From positions 1 to 64,000 of the forward strand of contig NZ_JAOQJY010000007.1 of the NCBI RefSeq assembly GCF_025567525.1: a DNA stretch of 64,000 bases, given 5' to 3'. A program made the position numbers and the translations under genes. This DNA comes from Gallintestinimicrobium propionicum. Lineage in GTDB: Bacteria > Bacillota > Clostridia > Lachnospirales > Lachnospiraceae. Position 1 is the stretch's first letter; the number at the start of each line of letters is the position of its first letter. Of this stretch, positions 56,223 to 64,000 are shown one piece after another. A model generated the notes under the pieces. The model had not been told where the DNA came from and did not search any database. It saw nothing but the letters and a program-made list of their open reading frames with translations.

Positions 56223-56280
56223 AATTTTTCAATCGCGAGATTTGTGTCTGCGCGCACTTGACACAAACTCGGCATGTGCA
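56209..56280. repeat. Two-hairpin repeat, copy A
   Basis: GATTGAAAAAT / ATTTTTCAATC hairpin, then ATTTGTGTC / GACACAAAC hairpin. Nearly identical to 57330-57402. It overlaps the end of the YoaK-like gene. Confidence 0.75.
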
Positions 56281-56365
56281 AAATGAGAGAAAAAATGATA
56301 GATGCAGAAAAATAATAAATGTAAAAAATAAATTGAGCAAGTAGTATCGAAAAAGAAACATAATA

Positions 56366-56441
56366 GAAAAAGGAGCGGCAGGAAGACGATGCGTTCTCAA
56401 AAGTCAGGCTTTTGAGGATATGTCACTGCGCTCCTTTTTTT
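56366..56441. terminator. Bidirectional terminator between YoaK-like gene and nitroreductase
   Basis: AAAAAGGAGCG and CGCTCCTTTTTT form the outer stem. A second hairpin CTCAAAAG / CTTTTGAG sits inside. Confidence 0.75.
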
Positions 56442-56451
56442 GAAAAATTTT

Positions 56452-56985
56452 TTAGAAGAAACGTGCCAGTTTCTCGACGGGTTTACGTGCCGGACGTTCC
56501 GGGTCAGCATCGCTGTAGCCAACGGAAATGACGCTTACGACCGCTTCATTTTCAGGGATTTCCAGAATTTCACTGATTTTTGCCGCATCACGAATGCCCA
56601 TCACGAGGGTGGAAAGACCGAGCTCGGTTGCTTTTAACAGAAGAGCCATGCTGCCGAGTCCGCAGTCATAGAAACCCCAGCCGTTGCCGAGCTCATTGGT
56701 AGGCTCGCCGTTTCGTTCATAGCCGGAACGGTTCAGGACAACAGTTGTGATAATCAGAGCCGGAGCCTGTTCACAGTTTTTACGGTTAAATTCCGGGAGG
56801 GTAGCGCGAATCTGCTCCAGCTTCTCGGGAGTGTGAATGACATAATAACGTGCAGTCTGAGAATTTTTCCAGGAGGGAGCAAGAGAAGCAGCCTCAATCA
56901 ATGCGGTAAGCTTTTCCGGTTCCACGTCTTTGGAAAGATAGGATCTGATACTTTTCCGGTTTTCAAGTGCGCTTTGCAGTTCCAT
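56452..56985 (-). CDS. Nitroreductase family protein
   Basis: A 177-aa flavoprotein of the NADH oxidase/nitroreductase fold. RKSIRSYLSKDVEPEKL at the N-terminus contacts FMN, LAPSWKNSQTARYYVI follows, and GLGSMALLLKATELGLSTLV is the central helix. Ends EKLARFF. Cytoplasmic; reduces nitro or quinone compounds, substrate unknown. The start at 56985 follows AAAGGAG on the minus strand. Confidence 0.88.
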   Translation of the reverse strand: MELQSALENRKSIRSYLSKDVEPEKLTALIEAASLAPSWKNSQTARYYVIHTPEKLEQIRATLPEFNRKNCEQAPALIITTVVLNRSGYERNGEPTNELGNGWGFYDCGLGSMALLLKATELGLSTLVMGIRDAAKISEILEIPENEAVVSVISVGYSDADPERPARKPVEKLARFF

Positions 56986-57260
56986 AAGCAATCTCCTTTG
57001 AATAAATTTTTGTGGATTCCGACGTTTGCCGCCAAATCCCTTTTCCATTAGTTTAACAGATGGGACAAGGCTCTACAAGTGTTTCTTGACGGAAGAAAAA
57101 ACTGTAATACGGATGGAAATACCTGATGGGTGAAAAACTGCAATTCGGGCAGAATTTTCTGATAGAAGACAAACGTCGGCACGGTACGGAAAAGATAAAA
57201 GCTGCATATAGTAAAAGAAATACTACCGTCTGCATGCGTTATTTGGAGAGAAGTAATTTA

Positions 57261-57301
57261 TTTCATGACAATAAAATGTTCACAGAGCGTGTAGTTTATT
57301 G
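57261..57301. repeat. Dispersed ~41-bp palindrome, copy 4 (inverted, diverged)
   Basis: Read on the minus strand: CAATAAACTACACGCTCTG, then GAACATTTTATTGTCATGAA. It keeps the CAATA.A and TCATGAA ends and the ACGCTCTG centre of copy 3. Confidence 0.55.
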
Positions 57302-57329
57302 ATGTAAAAAGTAGTGCATAAGGGGGAAT

Positions 57330-57402
57330 AGATTGAAAAATAAAATTTTTCAATCGCGAGATTTGTGTCTGCGCGCACTTGACATAAACTCGGCATGCGC
57401 AA
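57330..57402. repeat. Two-hairpin repeat, copy B
   Basis: Same as 56209-56280 with GACATAAAC for GACACAAAC and GCATGCGC for GCATGTGC. It lies just before the DUF4491 gene and would be in its leader. Confidence 0.75.
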
Positions 57403-57430
57403 AAAACGTGCGCAGAAATGAGAGGAAAAA

Positions 57431-57718
57431 ATGAATTTTTCGGGTATTCTGACAGCAGGAATCAGTTTTTTGGTAATTGGGATTTTTCACCCGATTGTGA
57501 TCAGGGCAGAATATTATTATACGAAGCGCTGCTGGCCGGTTTTTCTTGTGGCAGGGCTTGCATGCCTCGGACTTTCTGCTTTTGCAAAGCAGGAAATGCC
57601 ATCCGTATTGCTGGGCGTTCTGGGATGCACGTTCTTGTGGAGCATTCAGGAGCTTTACGAACAGGAAGAGCGTGTCAGAAAAGGCTGGTTTCCAGAAAAT
57701 CCAAACAGACAGAAATAG
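57431..57718 (+). CDS. Small membrane protein, DUF4491 family
   Basis: A 95-residue protein with three hydrophobic helices and the family sequence IGIFHPIVIRAEYYYTKRCW, then LGCTFLWSIQELYEQEERV. DUF4491 has no known function and is common in gut anaerobes. GAGAGGA precedes the ATG. It is preceded by repeat copy B and followed by the uvrB promoter region. Confidence 0.85.
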   Translation: MNFSGILTAGISFLVIGIFHPIVIRAEYYYTKRCWPVFLVAGLACLGLSAFAKQEMPSVLLGVLGCTFLWSIQELYEQEERVRKGWFPENPNRQK

Positions 57719-57989
57719 AACAAACGTTCTTTAATTCCTATACTTTTTAAAAAATGTATGATATAATGAGCGCAAGTGAGTCAACATGCTTGCATGATTG
57801 ACGAACGGCGAAATTATTGAGTGAGCACAGCTCACGAGCGAACGAGAGCACAAAAGAAAAACAAGCGACGCCGAAAGCGGCATTTGTTTTTCTCGTGCCA
57901 TTAGCGAAGGCGCAGCAGGCGGAAAAGCGCGTAAGCGCGGGATCGTGAGCGAACGAGAGCGCAAGAGAGCGGGAACAGGCGGAGGAAAA
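57719..57989 (+). promoter_or_regulatory. uvrB leader: promoter plus GC-rich repeats
   Basis: An extended -10 (TGATATAAT, 57759-57767) without a good -35. After it come GTCAACATGC / GCATGATTGAC (57780-57802), a nested palindrome 57847-57898 (GAAAAACAA / TTGTTTTTC around GCCGAAAGCGGC), and a direct repeat GAGCGAACGAGAGC (57836 and 57947). No LexA box is recognised. GGAGG precedes uvrB. Confidence 0.55.
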
Positions 57990-59987
57990 ATGAAACAGGA
58001 ACAGCAGATTTTCAAACTACACAGTGAATATCAGCCGACTGGCGACCAGCCGCAGGCGATTGCAGAGCTGGTGAAGGGGTTTCAGGAAGGCAATCAGTTT
58101 GAAACCCTGCTTGGCGTTACCGGCTCCGGCAAGACGTTTACGATGGCGAATGTGATTGCGGCACTGAATAAACCGACGCTTGTGATCGCACACAATAAGA
58201 CGCTGGCTGGACAGCTATACGGGGAATTTAAAGAATTTTTTCCGGAAAACGCGGTAGAATATTTTGTATCGTATTATGATTATTATCAGCCGGAAGCGTA
58301 TGTCCCGTCCACGGACACTTATATTGCGAAGGATTCCGCGATCAACGATGAAATCGATAAGCTGAGGTTGTCCGCTACGGCGTCCCTTTCGGAACGGCGG
58401 GATGTTGTTGTGGTCGCCAGCGTTTCCTGTATTTTCGGTCTGGGTTCCCCGGATGAGTTTTCGGGGATGAGTGTGTCCCTGCGCCCGGGAATGCAGAAGG
58501 ATCGGGACGATGTGCTGCGGGCGCTCGTGACGATCCAGTATGACCGCAATGATATGGACTTAAACCGCGGTTGCTTTCGTGTGCGCGGAGATGTGATTGA
58601 GATCAATCCGGCGCAGGGAAGCGAATTTCTGATCCGGGTAGAATTTTTCGGAGATGAAATCGATCGGATTACGGAGGTTGATCCGTTAAATGGGCAGGTG
58701 CAGAACACGCTGGAGCATGTCATTATTTTCCCGGCGTCCCATTATGTTGTGCCGCAGGAGCAGATTAATAAGGCCTGCGATGAAATCGAAAAGGAGCTGG
58801 AGGGCAGAATCCGCTTTTTCAAAGGAGAAGATAAGCTCCTGGAGGCGCAGCGTATTTCAGAACGGACGAATTTTGATATCGAAATGCTGCGGGAAACCGG
58901 ATTTTGTTCGGGTATTGAGAACTATTCCAGGCATTTAAACGGAATGCCGGAAGGCGCGCCACCGTTTACGCTGCTGGACTTCTTTAAAGATGACTATCTG
59001 ATTATTATCGATGAGTCGCATATGACAATCCCGCAGATTCGCGGTATGTATGCGGGTGACCGCTCCCGGAAGCAGACACTTGTGGATTATGGCTTCCGTC
59101 TGCCGTCTGCGCTGGATAACCGACCGCTGAATTTTGAAGAATTTGAACAGCGGATCGATCAGATGATGTTCGTTTCTGCGACGCCGGGACCTTATGAAGA
59201 AGAGCATGAGCTGCTTCGGACGGAGCAGATTATCCGTCCGACCGGACTGCTTGATCCGAAAATCGATGTTCGCCCGGTAGAGGGACAGATCGACGATTTG
59301 ATTGCGGAGGTTCGGAAAGAGACCGCACATCACAATAAAGTTCTGATTACGACGTTGACGAAGCGCATGGCGGAAGATTTGACGGATTATATGCGGGAAG
59401 TGGGAATTCGTGTACGTTATCTGCACTCCGATGTGGATACGCTGGAGCGTTCCGAGATTATCCGGGATATGCGTCTGGATGTATTCGATGTGCTGGTGGG
59501 CATTAACCTGCTGAGAGAGGGTTTGGATATTCCGGAGATTACGCTGGTAGCGATTCTCGATGCGGATAAGGAAGGATTTCTGCGTTCGGAGACGTCACTG
59601 ATTCAGACAGTCGGACGTGCAGCGCGTAACGCGGAGGGACACGTTATCATGTATGCGGATACGATCACCGATTCCATGAGGAGGGCGATCGACGAGACGG
59701 AGCGCCGACGTGCGCTGCAGCAGGCTTATAACGAAGCACACGGAATTACACCGCAGACAATTAAGAAAGCCGTCCGCGATCTGATCAGCATCACGAAGGA
59801 GATCAAGCCTGCAGAGACTGCTTTCGAAAAAGATCCGGAATCCATGAGTCGTCCAGAGCTGGAAAAGCTGATTGCGGACGTGCAGAAGAAGATGAAGAAG
59901 GCGGCAGCAGAGCTGAATTTCGAAGCGGCGGCAGAGCTGCGCGACCAGATGGTAGATCTGAAAAAGCTGCTGGCGGATATGGACTGA
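57990..59987 (+). CDS. uvrB: Excinuclease ABC subunit B
   Basis: DNA-damage verification helicase of nucleotide excision repair. 665 aa, full length. Walker A LLGVTGSGKTFTMANV, beta-hairpin YYDYYQPEAYVPSTDTYIAK, helicase motifs IIDESHM, FVSATPGPYE, GINLLREGLDIPE and QTVGRAARN. A C-terminal UVR motif (LNFEAAAELRDQMVDLKKL) binds UvrC. The start at 57990 follows GGAGGA. uvrA is 51 bases downstream. Confidence 0.97.
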   Translation: MKQEQQIFKLHSEYQPTGDQPQAIAELVKGFQEGNQFETLLGVTGSGKTFTMANVIAALNKPTLVIAHNKTLAGQLYGEFKEFFPENAVEYFVSYYDYYQPEAYVPSTDTYIAKDSAINDEIDKLRLSATASLSERRDVVVVASVSCIFGLGSPDEFSGMSVSLRPGMQKDRDDVLRALVTIQYDRNDMDLNRGCFRVRGDVIEINPAQGSEFLIRVEFFGDEIDRITEVDPLNGQVQNTLEHVIIFPASHYVVPQEQINKACDEIEKELEGRIRFFKGEDKLLEAQRISERTNFDIEMLRETGFCSGIENYSRHLNGMPEGAPPFTLLDFFKDDYLIIIDESHMTIPQIRGMYAGDRSRKQTLVDYGFRLPSALDNRPLNFEEFEQRIDQMMFVSATPGPYEEEHELLRTEQIIRPTGLLDPKIDVRPVEGQIDDLIAEVRKETAHHNKVLITTLTKRMAEDLTDYMREVGIRVRYLHSDVDTLERSEIIRDMRLDVFDVLVGINLLREGLDIPEITLVAILDADKEGFLRSETSLIQTVGRAARNAEGHVIMYADTITDSMRRAIDETERRRALQQAYNEAHGITPQTIKKAVRDLISITKEIKPAETAFEKDPESMSRPELEKLIADVQKKMKKAAAELNFEAAAELRDQMVDLKKLLADMD

Positions 59988-60038
59988 GAGCCTGAATAAG
60001 AATGCGTTTGAATGTTATTTCTATAGAGTGAGGAAGAA

Positions 60039-62897
60039 ATGGAAGAAGCAAAGAAAATACTTTCAAAGAAGAACTGTATCAGAATCCGGGGTGCGAACGA
60101 GCACAATCTGAAAAATGTGGATGTGGATATTCCGAGGGATGCGCTGGTTGTCTTTACCGGACTGTCCGGCTCCGGTAAATCGTCGCTGGCGTTTGATACG
60201 ATCTATGCAGAGGGACAACGGCGGTATATGGAATCGCTATCGTCCTATGCACGTCAGTTTTTAGGACAGATGGAGAAGCCGAATGTGGAAAAGATCGAAG
60301 GACTTTCTCCGGCGATTTCGATTGATCAGAAATCGACGAACCGTAACCCTCGTTCTACTGTCGGAACAGTAACAGAGATTTATGACTATTTCCGTCTGCT
60401 GTATGCGAGAATCGGCATTCCGCATTGCCCGAACTGCGGCAAGGAGATCAAGAAACAGAGCGTCGATCAGATGGTGGATCAGATCATGGCACTTCCGGAA
60501 GGAACGCGGCTGCAGCTGCTTGCGCCCGTTGTGCGCGGACGAAAGGGACGGCATGAGAAGGTGCTGGAACGCGCGGCGAGAAGCGGCTATGTGAGAGTCC
60601 GCATTGACGGCAATCTGTATGAGCTGGCGGAGAATATCCAGCTGGATAAGAATATCAAGCATAATATCGAAATCGTCGTTGACCGTCTGATTGTGAAGCC
60701 GGGAATCGAACGCAGACTGACGGATTCGATCGAAAATGTCCTGAACCTGTCGGAGGGACTTCTGTTTGTAGAACGCGTGGGAAGCGATGAGGAAATGCTG
60801 ACGTTTTCCCAGAGCTTTTCGTGCCCGGACTGCGGCGTCAGCATTGATGAAATCGAGCCCAGAAGCTTTTCGTTCAACAACCCGTTCGGGGCATGTCCGG
60901 AGTGCTACGGACTCGGATATAAGATGGAATTTGATCCGGACCTGATGATTCCCGATCGCACGCTGAGCATCAACCAGGGCGCGATTACCGTGCTGGGGTG
61001 GCAGAGCTGTCAGCAGCCGGGATCTTTTGCAAATGCGATCCTGCAGGCACTGGCAAAAGAATATCACTTCGATCTGGATACACCGTTTGGGGAATATCCA
61101 CAGAAAATTCAGGATATTCTGCTGCATGGAACCGGTGGAAAAGAGGTTCTGGTCTACTATGAAGGACAGCGCGGCAAGGGACAGTATCCGATTGCGTTCG
61201 AGGGCTTGATTCGGAATGTGGAGCGCAGATACCGGGAGACAGGATCGGACGCCACTAAGCAGGAATACGAGACATTTATGCGGATTACACCGTGTCGGCT
61301 GTGTAAAGGACAGCGTCTGAAAAAAGAAGCGCTGGCAGTAACCGTGTGCGGGAAAAACATATACGAAATTACGTCAATGTTTATCGGAGAGCTGTCGCAG
61401 TTTCTGCAGGATATGAAGCTGACGACACAGCAGGAGCTGATAGGCAGCCAGATTTTAAAGGAAATCCGGGCAAGAGTTGGCTTCCTGATCGACGTCGGAC
61501 TGGATTATCTCTCCCTTTCCAGAGCGACGGGAACACTTTCCGGCGGCGAGGCGCAGAGAATTCGTCTTGCAACACAGATTGGCTCCGGACTGGTCGGAGT
61601 CTGCTATATTCTGGACGAGCCAAGTATCGGTCTACATCAGCGGGACAACGACAAGCTGCTCGCAACGTTGAAGAATCTCCGGGATCTTGGCAATACGCTG
61701 ATCGTCGTGGAGCATGATGAGGATACGATGCGTGCAGCAGATTATATTGTGGACGTCGGCCCTGGAGCAGGCTCCCATGGCGGTCAGATTGTTGCGAGCG
61801 GAACCGTGGAAGAGATCATGAATACGCCGGAGTCGATTACCGGTCAGTATTTGAGCGGTGCGAAGAAGATCCCGGTTCCTGAGACGAGACGAAAGCCCAC
61901 AGGCTGGCTGACTGTGCGTAGCGCGGAAGAAAATAATTTAAAGAAGATCGATGTGAAATTTCCGTTGGGCGTGTTTACCTGCGTGACGGGCGTTTCCGGA
62001 TCCGGCAAATCGTCGCTGGTCAACGAAATTCTCTATAAACACCTGGCAAGAGATTTAAACCGTGCGAGATGTATTCCGGGAAAACATGCGGGCATCGACG
62101 GCATCGAGCAGCTGGATAAGGTCATTGCGATCGACCAGTCTCCGATTGGGCGGACGCCCCGTTCCAATCCGGCGACCTATACAGGCGTATTTGATATGAT
62201 CCGCGATTTGTTCGCATCGACTTCGGATGCAAAAGCGAAAGGCTATAAAAAGGGAAGATTCAGCTTCAACGTTAAGGGCGGACGCTGTGAAGCCTGTGGC
62301 GGCGACGGCATTATCAAGATTGAAATGCACTTTTTGCCGGATGTCTATGTGCCGTGTGAGGTTTGCGGAGGCAAGCGCTATAACCGAGAGACACTGGACG
62401 TCAAATACAAGGGCAAGAGCATTTACGATGTGTTGGATATGACAGTGGAGGAGGCGCTGACCTTTTTTGAAAATGTGCCGTCCATCCAGAGAAAGATTCA
62501 GACACTATATGATGTAGGGCTTTCTTATGTCAAGCTGGGACAGCCTTCTACGGAGCTGTCCGGCGGCGAAGCGCAGCGGATCAAGCTGGCAGCGGAGCTG
62601 TCCAGACGGAGCACCGGAAGGACGATCTATATTCTGGACGAACCCACGACCGGACTGCATTTTGCAGACGTGCAGAAGCTGATCGAGATTCTGCATCGGC
62701 TTGCAGAGGGTGGAAATACCGTTGTGGTAATCGAGCACAATCTGGATGTCATCAAGACGGCGGACTATCTGATCGATATCGGACCAGAGGGCGGCATGCG
62801 CGGCGGAACGGTCATCGCAAAGGGAACGCCGGAGGAGGTTGCGAAGAATCCTGCATCGTATACAGGATATTATGTAAAGAAGATGCTGAAAAGTTAA
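60039..62897 (+). CDS. uvrA: Excinuclease ABC subunit A
   Basis: Damage-recognising ABC ATPase, dimeric, loads UvrB. 952 aa, full length. First Walker A GLSGSGKSSLAFDTIYAEGQ; zinc modules CPNCGK, CPDCGVS...CPEC and CEACGG...CEVCGG; signatures TLSGGEAQRIRLATQ and ELSGGEAQRIKLAAE; second Walker A GVSGSGKSSLVNEIL. Forms an operon with uvrB. A terminator follows at 62908. Confidence 0.97.
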   Translation: MEEAKKILSKKNCIRIRGANEHNLKNVDVDIPRDALVVFTGLSGSGKSSLAFDTIYAEGQRRYMESLSSYARQFLGQMEKPNVEKIEGLSPAISIDQKSTNRNPRSTVGTVTEIYDYFRLLYARIGIPHCPNCGKEIKKQSVDQMVDQIMALPEGTRLQLLAPVVRGRKGRHEKVLERAARSGYVRVRIDGNLYELAENIQLDKNIKHNIEIVVDRLIVKPGIERRLTDSIENVLNLSEGLLFVERVGSDEEMLTFSQSFSCPDCGVSIDEIEPRSFSFNNPFGACPECYGLGYKMEFDPDLMIPDRTLSINQGAITVLGWQSCQQPGSFANAILQALAKEYHFDLDTPFGEYPQKIQDILLHGTGGKEVLVYYEGQRGKGQYPIAFEGLIRNVERRYRETGSDATKQEYETFMRITPCRLCKGQRLKKEALAVTVCGKNIYEITSMFIGELSQFLQDMKLTTQQELIGSQILKEIRARVGFLIDVGLDYLSLSRATGTLSGGEAQRIRLATQIGSGLVGVCYILDEPSIGLHQRDNDKLLATLKNLRDLGNTLIVVEHDEDTMRAADYIVDVGPGAGSHGGQIVASGTVEEIMNTPESITGQYLSGAKKIPVPETRRKPTGWLTVRSAEENNLKKIDVKFPLGVFTCVTGVSGSGKSSLVNEILYKHLARDLNRARCIPGKHAGIDGIEQLDKVIAIDQSPIGRTPRSNPATYTGVFDMIRDLFASTSDAKAKGYKKGRFSFNVKGGRCEACGGDGIIKIEMHFLPDVYVPCEVCGGKRYNRETLDVKYKGKSIYDVLDMTVEEALTFFENVPSIQRKIQTLYDVGLSYVKLGQPSTELSGGEAQRIKLAAELSRRSTGRTIYILDEPTTGLHFADVQKLIEILHRLAEGGNTVVVIEHNLDVIKTADYLIDIGPEGGMRGGTVIAKGTPEEVAKNPASYTGYYVKKMLKS

Positions 62898-62907
62898 ATT
62901 TTTCTGA

Positions 62908-62933
62908 ATCCCCTTTTCAATACCGGGGTTTTA
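62908..62933 (+). terminator. Terminator after uvrA
   Basis: CCCC TTTTCAATA CCGGGG hairpin followed by TTTTA. Overlaps the mreB promoter. Confidence 0.65.
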
Positions 62934-62942
62934 CGCTATAAT
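62914..62942 (+). promoter_or_regulatory. Predicted mreB promoter
   Basis: TTTTCA (62914-62919), 17-base spacer, TATAAT (62937-62942). Confidence 0.55.
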
Positions 62943-63010
62943 GGACGCGGACTATTCCAAGAAGGGTGAAGTTTGCCCTGATTAACATAGAGCAGAACAG
63001 GGAATGATTG

Positions 63011-63027
63011 GAACGTACAGTACGTTC
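63011..63027. promoter_or_regulatory. Perfect inverted repeat before mreB
   Basis: GAACGTAC A GTACGTTC in the mreB leader, 26 bases before the start codon. It could be an operator or a leader hairpin. Confidence 0.4.
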
Positions 63028-63053
63028 GCAGCAGAACGGAAGGAGATTATAGC

Positions 63054-64000
63054 ATGCAGTATACAGATATCGGGATTGATTTGGGAACAGCCAGCATTCT
63101 GGTTTATATCAGAGGGAAGGGCGTCGTATTAAAGGAGCCTTCCGTTGTAGCATTTGACCGTGATACCAACAAGATCAAGGCAATTGGAGAGGACGCGCGT
63201 CTGATGCTGGGACGTACGCCCGGCAATATCGTAGCAGTCCGTCCGCTTCGTCAGGGCGTTATTTCTGACTATACCGTAACAGAGAAGATGATGAAATACT
63301 TCATCCAGAAAGCACTCGGCAGAAAGACTTTCCGCCGCCCCAGAATCGCAGTCTGCGTACCCAGCGGCGTAACTGAGGTAGAGAAGAAAGCTGTTGAGGA
63401 TGCAACCTATCAGGCAGGCGCAAGAGAGGTCTCTATTATTGAAGAACCGATTGCGGCTGCAATCGGAGCTGGTATCGATATTTCCAGACCCTGCGGCAAC
63501 ATGATCGTGGATATCGGCGGCGGTACGTCCGATATTGCGGTAATTTCGCTGGGAGGAACCGTGGTGAGCGCATCCATCAAGATCGCAGGCGATGATTTTG
63601 ACGAAGCGATTGTCCGCTACATGAGAAAGAAGCATAACCTTCTGATCGGTGAACGCACCGCAGAGGATATCAAGATCAAAATCGGTTCCGCTTATAAGAG
63701 ACCGGAGCCGGACTACATGGAAGTCAGAGGACGTAACCTGGTAACAGGTCTGCCCAAGACCATCAAGGTTTCTTCGGAAGAAACAGAAGAGGCACTCAAA
63801 GAGTCTACAATGCAGATTGTAGAAGCAATTCACGGCGTATTGGAGAAGACTCCCCCGGAACTGGCTGCGGATATCGCGGACAGAGGTATCGTCCTGACCG
63901 GCGGCGGAAGCCTGCTGCGCGGTCTGGAAGAGCTGATTGCGGAGCACACCGGCATCAATACGATGACAGCAGAAGATCCGATGACCGCAGTAGCCATCGG
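63054..64000 (+). CDS. mreB: Rod-shape protein MreB (3' end beyond window)
   Basis: Bacterial actin that organises cell-wall synthesis under the membrane. The first ~315 residues are present: phosphate-1 loop DIGIDLGTASILVYIRGKG, PSGVTEVEKKAVEDATYQAG, phosphate-2 MIVDIGGGTSDIAVISLGG, and adenosine motif IVLTGGGSLLRG. The ATG at 63054 follows GGAAGGAGA. The frame stays open to the window edge. MreB and Mbl paralogues cannot be separated by eye. Confidence 0.95.
   Translation, partial: MQYTDIGIDLGTASILVYIRGKGVVLKEPSVVAFDRDTNKIKAIGEDARLMLGRTPGNIVAVRPLRQGVISDYTVTEKMMKYFIQKALGRKTFRRPRIAVCVPSGVTEVEKKAVEDATYQAGAREVSIIEEPIAAAIGAGIDISRPCGNMIVDIGGGTSDIAVISLGGTVVSASIKIAGDDFDEAIVRYMRKKHNLLIGERTAEDIKIKIGSAYKRPEPDYMEVRGRNLVTGLPKTIKVSSEETEEALKESTMQIVEAIHGVLEKTPPELAADIADRGIVLTGGGSLLRGLEELIAEHTGINTMTAEDPMTAVAI

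Larger units (their letters stand above)
56986..57430. other. 445-base gap with repeats, no gene seen
   Basis: Between the divergent nitroreductase and DUF4491 genes. It contains the inverted copy 4 of the ~41-bp palindrome (57261-57301) and copy B of the two-hairpin repeat (57330-57402). I see no protein-like frame. Confidence 0.6.

Noticed and set aside
63011..63027. LexA (SOS) box between uvrA and mreB
   Set aside because: GAAC and GTTC are present but nine bases apart, where LexA sites of Firmicutes have four.

Overview
The window looks like a chromosomal segment of a Gram-positive Lachnospiraceae (clostridial cluster XIVa) bacterium. The evidence is a Lachnospiraceae-like 16S rRNA gene, AGGAGG-type ribosome binding sites, and families typical of gut Clostridia (DUF6472, DUF4491, the ThrE split pair, the NifU-like/GGGtGRT pair). 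The genus cannot be fixed from sequence reading alone.

Layout. 0.1-6 kb: amino-acid biosynthesis (ilvD-ilvB, then serC-serA). 6-10 kb: a small DUF2798 membrane protein, glgB with an unusual basic tail, and an MscS channel. 10-14 kb: a heterodimeric ABC exporter and tRNA-Thr. 14-21 kb: aspartate aminotransferase, split ThrE-type exporter, DUF6472, a large membrane-anchored coiled-coil protein and a CNNM/CorC-type protein. 21.6-32.6 kb: an orphan ABC permease/ATPase pair, asd, topB, a hexapeptide-repeat transferase, a TrpXYZ-type ABC importer, and the NifU-like/GGGtGRT pair.

32.6-42 kb is an AT-richer block with a lactose locus (AraC, lacZ, GPH symporter, second AraC), a group IIC intron and decayed mobile-element genes. 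It is bounded by a 30-bp direct repeat (32547-32576 and 41942-41971) that copies the 3' end of the GGGtGRT gene, so it reads as an integrated island whose recombinase is missing. A ParA-like pseudogene follows. 42.7-49.2 kb is a complete type II-A CRISPR-Cas locus: antisense tracrRNA, cas9, cas1, cas2, csn2, and a 5-repeat, 4-spacer array. The cas9 frame is broken in a run of seven A near its end, which separates the last ~119 codons.

49.25-55.25 kb is an rRNA operon with three clear tandem promoters. Its gene order is 16S-5S-23S, followed by tRNA-Asn, tRNA-Glu and tRNA-Cys; the first promoter starts 25 bp after the last CRISPR repeat. 55.4-64 kb holds a YoaK-like protein, a nitroreductase, a DUF4491 protein, uvrB-uvrA and the start of mreB.

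The host part of the window also carries several families of short palindromic or repeated elements between genes. These include a ~41-bp palindrome in four copies, a two-hairpin repeat in two copies, and a 25-bp module found in opposite orientations at two sites.
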